NCBI GenBank assembly: GCA_034434835.1
Contig: DAOTXX010000186.1
Span: forward strand, 1 to 64,000
DNA length: 64,000 bases
Source of the DNA: JBGLNJ01 sp034434835
GTDB lineage: Bacteria > Chloroflexota > Anaerolineae > Fen-1058
Direction: 5' to 3'
Below are positions 40,949 to 48,606 of this stretch, piece by piece. Numbering within the stretch: position 1 is the first letter of the stretch; each line of letters begins with the position of its first letter. The notes beneath the pieces were generated by a model. It saw nothing but the letters and a program-made list of their open reading frames with translations, was not told the origin of the DNA and did no database searches. A program made the position numbers and the translations under genes.

Positions 40949-42247
40949 TTGAATCCGCGCATTCCTTTCATCTATGGCCGGCCGGTCAAATCGGTCGAGT
41001 TCTTGGACCGCGAAACTGAGCTGCGCGCGATCTTTAATCGCCTGCGCAACACCGAGTCCACCGCGGTCGTCGGGGAACCTCACATCGGCAAAAGCTCCTT
41101 GCTGTTGCAGTTGGCGGACGATGAAACCCGGCGCGTGTATCTGGGCAGCGAAGCGCAACGCATGATGATGTCGGTTCTGGACTTGCAGCCGGTGGGCCGT
41201 GACTACACGCCGGCCTCGTTCTGGGCTGAAGTCCTGGATCGGTTGTGCCAGCCCGGTCAGGATGATCTGAAGCCACATCTCGATCTGGTGGCCGAATCGA
41301 GTTACGCGCGCCGACCCCTGGAGCGGTTGTTCAACTACCTGGGGCAAACAGGCAGGCGCCTGGTGCTTTTGCTGGACGAGTTCGATCGCCTGTTGGTGCA
41401 TCCGAACTTTCAAGACCCGGCTTTCTTTGCCCTTTTGCGCTCGCTTTCGACGCGCACCGGGGGACTTGCGCGGGTCACCACCTCGCGGCTGTCTGTCGCA
41501 CAGATGAATGGGATCGGCCATGCGCTGCTCACCACCGGCTCGCCCTTTTTCAACAACGTGATCGAAGTGCGTCTCCACCCCTTTGACGATCGCATCGTCG
41601 GAATGTTGCTGGATCGAGCCGGAGATCTCTTTGCATCTGACGAGCGGCGATTTATCCGCCGTGTGGCAGGCCGCCACCCCTATCTGCTCCAGGCGATGGT
41701 CGCAACGTTGCTGGAGACACGCGGCGATGAGCGCCAAGCGCGCGCCGCCGAATTATTCTATGAGCGGACCGCTTTTCATTTTGATGATTTGTGGCGCACG
41801 CTGGACGATCGCACGCGCACGACGGCCGTCATCTTGGCGCTTATGGAGTTGGGGGGACGCGCTTTGGGCCAAGAGTTCAACTTTCGCGAGATCGAGCGGG
41901 TAGATGCGTTCGGCCCGGAGCTACGCAACCTGGCCGAACGAGGCCTGGCCGAGCATGTGGGCGAAGGATGGCAATTTGATCGGCAGCATCTGCTCGTCTG
42001 GAGAGGCGAGCGGTGGACGGTGGGCTGCCAGGCGTTCGCCTGGTGGGTGCGCGATGTCGTCATCGCCGGCTCTCGCACGGTGCCGGCGTACAATGAATGG
42101 CTGGCGAACAAGCGCTATCATTTTCTCTTGACCCAGCAGCAGTGGGACAGCCTGATCAAGCTGGTGCGTCGAGCGCCGCCGTGGGCCGTGCGGGGGGTCG
42201 TGGAATTCGCCAAAGCACTCTTCCACGAGTTGACGTCCAAGCGATGA
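40949..42247 (+). CDS. STAND/AAA ATPase (AAA_16/ATPase_2-like), operon middle gene
   Basis: A 432-residue ATPase. It opens with FLDRETELRAIFNRL, Walker A GEPHIGKSS (about 42-50), Walker B LVLLLDEFD (about 138-146), a sensor region LARVTTSRLSVAQMNGIG, and RRVAGRHPYLLQAMVATLL as in the archaeal-type ATPase_2 and STAND groups. The C-terminal ~140 residues are a winged helix (VILALMELGGRALGQEF...LRNLAERGLAEH) and an unassigned tail. The start is TTG, with CGGAGAGG upstream. Its stop overlaps the ATG of the next gene as ATGA, and it is homologous to the first module of that gene, so a paired ATPase complex is likely. Confidence 0.85.
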   Translation: MNPRIPFIYGRPVKSVEFLDRETELRAIFNRLRNTESTAVVGEPHIGKSSLLLQLADDETRRVYLGSEAQRMMMSVLDLQPVGRDYTPASFWAEVLDRLCQPGQDDLKPHLDLVAESSYARRPLERLFNYLGQTGRRLVLLLDEFDRLLVHPNFQDPAFFALLRSLSTRTGGLARVTTSRLSVAQMNGIGHALLTTGSPFFNNVIEVRLHPFDDRIVGMLLDRAGDLFASDERRFIRRVAGRHPYLLQAMVATLLETRGDERQARAAELFYERTAFHFDDLWRTLDDRTRTTAVILALMELGGRALGQEFNFREIERVDAFGPELRNLAERGLAEHVGEGWQFDRQHLLVWRGERWTVGCQAFAWWVRDVVIAGSRTVPAYNEWLANKRYHFLLTQQQWDSLIKLVRRAPPWAVRGVVEFAKALFHELTSKR

Positions 42248-45200
42248 GCGCAGGCCACCCGATCAATCCCTACGTGGCGGGCGCCCCTCTGCGCGGCCAG
42301 CGCGGGTTCTTTGGCCGGCAAGACACGCTCGAGTGGGTCGCGCGGGAACTGCGCAACCCGGCCACCAATGCGCTCGTCCTCTTTGGGCAACGGCGCATCG
42401 GCAAAACCAGTCTGTTGCTGCGGCTGCAACACACTCTGCCAGCCGACGAGTTCTTTCCCATTTATTTCGACTTGCAAGATCAGGCGATCCGTCCCCTAGG
42501 TCAGGTGTTGGCTGATCTGGCGGACACGGCCTCCGAACGAGCGGGGCTTGCTCCGATCTCCCCCCAAATCTTTGATGACCACGGACAGTTTTTCCGCGGC
42601 GCTTTCCTGCCCCAACTCTACGAGCAGCTTGGCTCCCGTCGCCTCGTTTTCTTGCTAGACGAGTTCGATGCGCTCGATCAGACCGCCGAAGAATCTCTGC
42701 CCGAAAGAGCCGCGGCCAAAGCTCTCATCCCCTTTTTGCGCCGCGTGATGAACGAGGAGCCGCAACCGGCGTTTGTATTCGCCGTCGGTCGGCGAGCCGA
42801 AGACCTTTCGCTGGATTGGATGGCGACCTTCAAGGCATCGCTGGTGCGCGAAGTCTGGGTGCTGGACCGGATCAGCGCGGAAGCGATGGTGCGCCAGGCC
42901 GAGGATAATCACACACTTTGCTTTAGCGACCGCGCGGTGGCGCGTATTCTAGAGATCACCCACTGCCACCCCTATCTGACCCAATTGCTGTGCCAGCGCA
43001 TCTGGGAGCGAGCCTATGCCGGCAATCCCCTCTTGCCGCCCGTGATCGATCTGCCGGACCTTGAAGGCGCAGTGGCGGATACCTTGCAGGTGGGCAACCA
43101 GGCGCTACTCTGGCTGTGGAGCGGCATGGGACCAGCAGAAAGAATCTATGCGTCCGCGTTTGCCGGGACTTCGGAAGAGGGTCAGGTGATCTCCGAAGAC
43201 CGCGTGATGCAAGTGCTGGCAGCTCACGCCTCCCGGCTGCGCACGCGCGAGGTCGAACTGGCACCGCGCGATCTGGTGAAACGGCGTGTGCTGGAGGCGG
43301 TCGGGCCGCGCGAGTATCGGTTCGCCATCGAGCTTTTCCGCCGCTGGGTGCGCCTGAACAAGCCGTTGAGCGACGTGAAGGAAGAACTGGATCGCATCGA
43401 GCCATTGGCAGACCGTTTTTACCAATTAGGCCAGGAGCTGTTCGAACAGCGATGGTGGGAGCGAGCCGCTCGCTATTTTGTGGACGCGCTGGAAGTGAAC
43501 CCTCGCCATTTTTGCGCCCGGCTCAACCTGGGCGAATCGCTGCTCGAACTGGGACGCTACGATGCGGCTGTGGCGGAACTCGAACAAGCCTATGCACTGG
43601 ATCAGGACGAAGCACGTCTGGCGCTGGTGCGCGCCTTGATGGCCCAGGCCCGATGGCGCGATCAAACGGGCGACGAGGACGGGGCCTTGGCGGCCTGCGA
43701 GCGGGCGCTGCACGTCATGCCGGGTGAGCCGGAAGCGCAGGCACTTTACATGGCACTCTGGAGACGGCGAGCCGAGCAGGCGTGCCAGCGCCAGGATTGG
43801 CAAGCCGCCCGAGCGGCCTACCAGGCCGTTGGCGATATGGACGAGGTCGCCCGGGTCGAGCAACGGATGCAGCAGGGCCTGGACCGCCGCGAGTCCGAAC
43901 TGGCGCAGGCCTTGCCGGAAGAGTTGCTTCAGGCATACTACCTGGCGTTGGCGAACGAATGTCGTCGCCTGTCTTTCGAGGCGATTGATCCCACATTCGC
44001 CCAAACGCTCAATGAGCAAGTTGTGTCTCTGCCAGACCTCTATATTGACCTGGACGCGATCCCCCTTGATGAAGAAGAAGAGCAAAGCGAGCGCACCTGG
44101 GCCATGCGGCTGGCGCAGGGCCGAGGCCGGGGGCGCACATCGCTGCTGCACATCCTCGCTCGCCGCAAGAGCGCGCGCTTGATCGTTTTGGGTCCGCCGG
44201 GTTCCGGCAAGACCTGTTTTGCACATCATCTCACGTTCCTCATGGCGACACATTCGGCGGAGCTGCCCAAATCCTTGCACGACCGGCTGGTGATTCGCCT
44301 GGTCTTGCGCCAGGTGGCCGCGCGACACGTGCCACCCGATGCCCGGGGCGCAGCGACCATGCTGTGGGAAGCTGTGCGGGATGACATCGCCGACCGCCTG
44401 GGCCGGTCAGCCGCCGAGGGTCTCTTGCCACACCTCCAGAGCCGATTGCTGAAAGAGGGAGGCCTCCTCATTTTTGATGGCTTGGATCAAGTGCCACAAT
44501 CCCTTCGGCGCAGGCAGGCGGTGCTCGAAGCCATTCAAGACCTGGTAGCAAGCTTGCCTAAAAACAATTCGTATGTGGTGGTGACAGCCCGGCCTCGTGC
44601 TTACGCGAATGAGGAACTGCGACTGCCCGGTTATACGGTTCTGGGCCTGGCGCCCTTTGACCGCGAGCAGGTGGATCGCTTTCTGACGCATTGGCATCAG
44701 GTGATGCGCTCCATGTTAGGCTGGGATGAAGCTGTGGCGCGCGACAAGCTCAGCCGATTGCAACTCGCTCTCAAGCAGTGGCCTCGCCTGGCCGACCTCG
44801 CCTCACGTCCCCTCTTGCTTGCGTTGATGGCGACCATGCATGCCAGTCGGGGACAATTGCCTGAAGAGCGAACTGAACTGTGCGAAGAGATCGTCCAACT
44901 CTTGATGTGGCGATGGCAGCGCACCACAGAGGCGCTGGGATCGGACGGTATGCCGCTGATCGATCCCGCGATCGCTCGCGCACAGGCGATCGGCCAGGAC
45001 CGCTGGCGAACATTCGTCGAACCTTTGGCCCTGGCCGCTCATCAGCGACAGCAAGACGAATGGGGGCGCGACGAATCACCGGCCGATATTTCCGCGAGCG
45101 AGATCGCCATTGTCTCCAAGACATTGCCTGACCAATCAGATGTCGGTGCGATCCTGGAATATCTGCTTCACCGCGCTGGGCTCTGGGTTGACCGCGGCGA

Positions 45201-46533
45201 AGGGGTGTATGCGTTTTCGCACCACGCCTTTCAAGAGTATCTGGCGGCCTGTCATCTCGTCCGCCAGCCCAACCCCACGCAGGAATTGCGACGATGGATT
45301 TACGATGACCCGCGTTGGTGGCGACAGGTTGCTCTTTTTGCGATCGGCATCGCCAAACGATCCGAACTTCCGGCGGCTGTGCGCATGTTGGACGATTGGC
45401 TGGCAGAGTACCCGGGTGAAACGACAGACATCAGCGAGACACACTGGCGCGTCGCTGCGATGGTGGGACAGGCGCTGATTGACCTGTGTCTGACCGAAGG
45501 CTCGGAGGCGCAGACTCGCTTTGCGGCTTTGGTCGAGCGTGCCCGCCGCTGGCTGGTCAGGCTGATCGAAAGCGGTCAGCTCGATCCACACGAGCGCGCC
45601 GAGGCAGGCGATCGGCTGGGGCAGTTGGGCGATCCTCGCTTTGATGCTAGCTTTTTCTTTTTGCCCCGGCTTTACCGGGGCGAACCGGAATCATTTTTCG
45701 GATTTGTCGAAATCCGGGCCGGGCCTTTTGTGATGGGCAGCCAGCCCAGCGACCGCAAAGTACCCGAGAACGAGTTCGGCAATCCCTTGCAACTGGAAAT
45801 TCCCTATCCCTACTGGATCGCACGTTACCCGGTCACTGTAGCCCAGTTCCGCGTCTTTGTACAAGACCACGGATATGACGAGCCGATCTGGTGGACCGAG
45901 GCTGGTTGGGCCTGGCGAACAGGTCAACGAGCCGTCCCGGCTTCTGAGGACAAGTCCCGTCCACTGGAGCTGCGCGGCGCACCGTGGGGATGGGACGAGC
46001 AGTGCCGCTATCCCAACCGGCCCGTTGGCGGACTGACCTGGTTCGAAGCGATGGCTTATGGCAAATGGCTGGATGCTCAATGGCGGGTGCGTTCACCGGG
46101 CGACTTGCCGCGCAAGTATCTGCTTCGCCTGCCGACCGAAGCTGAGTGGGAAAAGGCCGCTCGATCCGGGGACGCGCGGCTCTATCCCTGGGGCGACTCG
46201 AGTGGAGATGAGGACCAGGCCAGCCTCCCCGGTCAGATCGGTCACACGACAACGGTCGGCATGTATCCTCGTGGATCAAGTCCGCTGGGCCTGTGCGACA
46301 TGAGCGGGAACGTGTGGGAGTGGACGCTCAGCCTGTACCAACCTTATCCTTACGATCCGCTGGACGGGCGCAACCAGCGAGACGCCCAAGGCGAGCGGGG
46401 CATTCGCGGCGGGACGTGGACGGGCCTCCGTCGAGTCGCGCGATGCGCTTATCGGAGATCAAGCTCGCCGGACACACGTGATGACCGGATGGGCTTTCGG
46501 ATCGTCATCGCTCCGGCGCGCGGCGCGTTTTAG
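42244..46533 (+). CDS. AAA-TPR-NACHT-SUMF1 multidomain STAND protein
   Basis: A 1,429-residue protein with four modules. (1) Residues about 15-380: AAA/ATPase_2-like NTPase, FFGRQDTLEWV, Walker A FGQRRIGKTS (47-56), Walker B LVFLLDEFDAL, HCHPYLTQLLCQ. (2) About 393-570: TPR-like helices (FEQRWWERAARYFVDALEVNPRHFCARLNLGESLLELGRYDAAVAELEQAY). (3) About 640-1,120: a NACHT NTPase with Walker A LGPPGSGKT, GLLIFDGLDQV, VVTARPRAY, SRPLLLALMATMHA and FSHHAFQEYLAACHLV. (4) About 1,155-1,424: an FGE-sulfatase/SUMF1 C-type-lectin-like fold, GPFVMGSQPSD, YPVTVAQFRVF, RLPTEAEWEKAARSGDARLYPWGD, LCDMSGNVWEWTLSLY and GIRGGTWTGLRRVARCAYR...DDRMGFRIV. The last fold often acts as a ligand-binding module or diversified tip in conflict proteins. 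It overlaps the previous gene by four bases. No reverse transcriptase is near. Confidence 0.88.
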   Translation: MSAGHPINPYVAGAPLRGQRGFFGRQDTLEWVARELRNPATNALVLFGQRRIGKTSLLLRLQHTLPADEFFPIYFDLQDQAIRPLGQVLADLADTASERAGLAPISPQIFDDHGQFFRGAFLPQLYEQLGSRRLVFLLDEFDALDQTAEESLPERAAAKALIPFLRRVMNEEPQPAFVFAVGRRAEDLSLDWMATFKASLVREVWVLDRISAEAMVRQAEDNHTLCFSDRAVARILEITHCHPYLTQLLCQRIWERAYAGNPLLPPVIDLPDLEGAVADTLQVGNQALLWLWSGMGPAERIYASAFAGTSEEGQVISEDRVMQVLAAHASRLRTREVELAPRDLVKRRVLEAVGPREYRFAIELFRRWVRLNKPLSDVKEELDRIEPLADRFYQLGQELFEQRWWERAARYFVDALEVNPRHFCARLNLGESLLELGRYDAAVAELEQAYALDQDEARLALVRALMAQARWRDQTGDEDGALAACERALHVMPGEPEAQALYMALWRRRAEQACQRQDWQAARAAYQAVGDMDEVARVEQRMQQGLDRRESELAQALPEELLQAYYLALANECRRLSFEAIDPTFAQTLNEQVVSLPDLYIDLDAIPLDEEEEQSERTWAMRLAQGRGRGRTSLLHILARRKSARLIVLGPPGSGKTCFAHHLTFLMATHSAELPKSLHDRLVIRLVLRQVAARHVPPDARGAATMLWEAVRDDIADRLGRSAAEGLLPHLQSRLLKEGGLLIFDGLDQVPQSLRRRQAVLEAIQDLVASLPKNNSYVVVTARPRAYANEELRLPGYTVLGLAPFDREQVDRFLTHWHQVMRSMLGWDEAVARDKLSRLQLALKQWPRLADLASRPLLLALMATMHASRGQLPEERTELCEEIVQLLMWRWQRTTEALGSDGMPLIDPAIARAQAIGQDRWRTFVEPLALAAHQRQQDEWGRDESPADISASEIAIVSKTLPDQSDVGAILEYLLHRAGLWVDRGEGVYAFSHHAFQEYLAACHLVRQPNPTQELRRWIYDDPRWWRQVALFAIGIAKRSELPAAVRMLDDWLAEYPGETTDISETHWRVAAMVGQALIDLCLTEGSEAQTRFAALVERARRWLVRLIESGQLDPHERAEAGDRLGQLGDPRFDASFFFLPRLYRGEPESFFGFVEIRAGPFVMGSQPSDRKVPENEFGNPLQLEIPYPYWIARYPVTVAQFRVFVQDHGYDEPIWWTEAGWAWRTGQRAVPASEDKSRPLELRGAPWGWDEQCRYPNRPVGGLTWFEAMAYGKWLDAQWRVRSPGDLPRKYLLRLPTEAEWEKAARSGDARLYPWGDSSGDEDQASLPGQIGHTTTVGMYPRGSSPLGLCDMSGNVWEWTLSLYQPYPYDPLDGRNQRDAQGERGIRGGTWTGLRRVARCAYRRSSSPDTRDDRMGFRIVIAPARGAF

Positions 46534-46534
46534 C

Positions 46535-46652
46535 GCCTATCCGAAAATTAGCGGGTCGGGCTCCCATGCCCTCCGACTCCCCCTGCTTCGCAGGGGGAGT
46601 TGGAGGGGGGCAGCGGCATGGGAGCCGCCTGTGCTGGGTTTTGGGGGTAGGC
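46535..46652. repeat. Palindromic element with core gamma
   Basis: GGGCTCCCATGCC ... CTCCCCCTGCTTCGCAGGGGGAG ... GGCATGGGAGCCGCC forms nested hairpins just after the STAND protein stop. It is a copy, in inverted orientation, of the core at 8,022-8,150. The outer ends GCCTATCC and GGGGGTAGGC form weak inverted repeats. It could also act as the operon's terminator. Confidence 0.5.
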
Positions 46653-46679
46653 TCTTGGGCATTTGAAAATTTGAAAAGC

Positions 46680-46822
46680 GTAACTACTCTGCCGTCATTG
46701 CGAGGAGGCCCGCGAAGCGGGCCGACGAAGCAATCTCAGCGATCGGATCACAGAGATTGCTTCGCCTGCCTTCGGCAGGCTCGCAATGACAGCCTGTGCG
46801 GTAGACTGGGCTGAGTAGTTAC
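46680..46822. mobile_element. MITE-like palindromic element (TIR type A, core alpha)
   Basis: A 143-bp element with perfect 10-bp inverted ends GTAACTACTC / GAGTAGTTAC. The interior is the GTCATTGCGAG...GCAATGAC palindrome. It is a near-identical, inverted copy of 2,436-2,578, and its intact ends define the boundaries of that copy. It carries no coding sequence. Confidence 0.8.
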
Positions 46823-46849
46823 TTGTTAATCTGCAACAGGCCGCGTTTT

Positions 46850-46975
46850 ATGCAGGCTGAAGCCTGCACTCCAACCTCAAGTTGACACCCATGGCTGTTC
46901 AGCCCGCGCCCGGCGGGATGATGAATCATCCCGCTGATACTGAAAACTGGCTAAAGCCAGTTGAGACCGGCCCCG
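46850..46975. repeat. Triple-hairpin repeat
   Basis: TGCAGGCTGAAGCCTGCA, then GGGATGATGAATCATCCC, then ACTGGCTAAAGCCAGT: the same three-hairpin family as window positions 1-100, in the opposite orientation. Confidence 0.6.
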
Positions 46976-46996
46976 GCCTGCCTCAGCACGCCTGAC

Positions 46997-47106
46997 GGGT
47001 GTGACCAAAATCAGTTGGTCACCCCGTAGGGGGAGGCCTTGCGCCTGCCCCAATGCGGGCGACCGCAAGGTTCGCCCCTACACATCAACCATATTTGGTC
47101 ACACCC
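46997..47106. mobile_element. MITE-like palindromic element (TIR type D, core beta)
   Basis: A 110-bp element with perfect 13-bp inverted ends GGGTGTGACCAAA / TTTGGTCACACCC. The interior is a copy of the GGAGGCCTTGCGCCTGCCC...GGGCGACCGCAAGG...CGCCCCTAC palindrome seen inside unrelated ends at 5,311-5,453. Confidence 0.75.
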
Positions 47107-47157
47107 AATTCATTTCGCGGCGGACAGGTCTGAACAGTTACCTTTTTCGTAGATACT

Positions 47158-48606
47158 ATGGAAACCAACCGACCACGCTTTCATTTCACACCGCCACTCA
47201 ACTGGATGAATGATCCGAATGGTCTGGTGTACCATGACGGCGAGTATCACCTTTTCTACCAGCACAACCCGTACGGCAAAGCCTGGGGACACATGAGCTG
47301 GGGACATGCCGTCAGCCCTGACCTGCTGCACTGGCGGCACCTGCCGACAGCCATCTTGGAGGAGCCTCAAAGAGGCTATACGATCTTTTCAGGCAGCGCG
47401 GTCATTGACCATCACAATACCAGCGGACTCGGACAGCCCGGCGCTGCGCCGATGGTCGCCATCTACACCGCCGACTATCATCCCGACCGCGATCTGGAGG
47501 ACATTCACATCGCCTACAGCCTGGACAAAGGACGCACATTCAATCAGTACGCTGGCAACCCGGTGATTTCGGTGAAGAATGGCAAATTCGGCGATCCCAA
47601 GGTGTTTTGGCACGACCCCTGCCACAAGTGGATCCTGGTGGCAATTCACGGTGCGCAACAAGGCTGGTGCGATTTCTACCGTTCGGACAATCTGCGCGAC
47701 TGGCAGCTTCTCAGCTCCTTCCATGCGCCCCGCAGTGTGCCGGGCATATGGGAGTGCCCGGACCTGTTTCCGGTCAAGGTCCTTGACCCAGGTTCTGCCA
47801 GCCCTGAGGCATGGGTTCTCAAGGTCAACTCGGTGACGCCCCATCAGGGCCTGGGCATCACACGCTATTTCGTCGGCGAGTTCGATGGCCGCGAGTTCCG
47901 CGCGGACCCGGATGCGCCGCAAACGGTCAACCCCGATCGCGACGTTCTCTACGCTGAAGTAACCTACAATGATGCCCCGGATGGGCGAACTCTTCTTCTC
48001 GGCTGGATTCGCCAGTCGCCGAGCGACGACCGCGCCTGGACCGGCATGCAGTCTATCCCACGCCAGTTGATTTTGCGTCGTGTCAACGATCGCCTGCGCC
48101 TGTGTCATGAGACGGTGGCCGAACTGGGATCGTTGCGCGGGGCGCGCCACTCTGTCACTCGCAGGGATCTCACCGGGGACCTGGCTATCCTGTCCGACTG
48201 GGAGATGGGCAACGGGGCATGGGAAGTTGGCGCGCGGTTCGACCCGGGCGCAGCGGCCGAGTGCGGCGTCCTCATCCGTCTGGCGCACGCGGCTGTGGCG
48301 CGTGTGGGGTTCTCGTCGGTCACCCGCGAGCTGTTCGTTGACCCGCCCGGGCAGGCGCGGCTGGCTCTCTCGATGGACGTTGCAAGCGGCCCGGTTGAGT
48401 TGCGTTTGTTTGTGGATCGCGGCGTGGTTGAAGTGTTTGGCGGTCAGGGCCAGGCGACCATCACCGCGCCGCTCGAGCCGGAGACAGCCTGCACTGGGCT
48501 TGGCGCTTTTGCGCTCGAGGGCACGGCTCGTCAGGTGGAGATGCACCTGTGGGAGCTTGAAACGGAACCTCCCGCAGGTTTGCAACCTGCGGGAGGTTGG
48601 CTTTAG
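47158..48606 (+). CDS. GH32 beta-fructofuranosidase (sucrose/fructan hydrolase)
   Basis: A 482-residue intracellular GH32 enzyme (no signal peptide). The nucleophile aspartate is in NWMNDPNGLVYHDGEYHLFYQHNP, the acid/base glutamate in WECPDLFPV. The third motif, usually FRDPKV, reads FGDPKVFW, keeping the transition-state Asp but changing Arg to Gly. The five-bladed propeller is followed by a C-terminal beta-sandwich (ELFVDPPGQARLALSM, LRLFVDRGVVEVFGGQG). It splits sucrose, raffinose or short fructans. Its C-terminal residues (EPPAGLQPAGGWL) come from a palindrome repeat, and its stop overlaps the stop of the convergent secreted-protein gene by two bases. Together with the GH13 glucosidase at the other end of the window it fits plant-sugar use. 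Confidence 0.9.
   Translation: METNRPRFHFTPPLNWMNDPNGLVYHDGEYHLFYQHNPYGKAWGHMSWGHAVSPDLLHWRHLPTAILEEPQRGYTIFSGSAVIDHHNTSGLGQPGAAPMVAIYTADYHPDRDLEDIHIAYSLDKGRTFNQYAGNPVISVKNGKFGDPKVFWHDPCHKWILVAIHGAQQGWCDFYRSDNLRDWQLLSSFHAPRSVPGIWECPDLFPVKVLDPGSASPEAWVLKVNSVTPHQGLGITRYFVGEFDGREFRADPDAPQTVNPDRDVLYAEVTYNDAPDGRTLLLGWIRQSPSDDRAWTGMQSIPRQLILRRVNDRLRLCHETVAELGSLRGARHSVTRRDLTGDLAILSDWEMGNGAWEVGARFDPGAAAECGVLIRLAHAAVARVGFSSVTRELFVDPPGQARLALSMDVASGPVELRLFVDRGVVEVFGGQGQATITAPLEPETACTGLGAFALEGTARQVEMHLWELETEPPAGLQPAGGWL
48566..48598 (+). repeat. Palindrome encoding the GH32 C terminus
   Basis: A perfect 15-bp stem AACCTCCCGCAGGTT / AACCTGCGGGAGGTT with loop TGC lies fully inside the last codons of the GH32 gene. 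It could help terminate both convergent genes. Compare the similar case at 11,469-11,499. Confidence 0.6.

Noticed and set aside
42244..46533. Retron or DGR locus
   Set aside because: The C-lectin-like tip is suggestive, but no reverse transcriptase, template repeat or accessory gene lies in the window.
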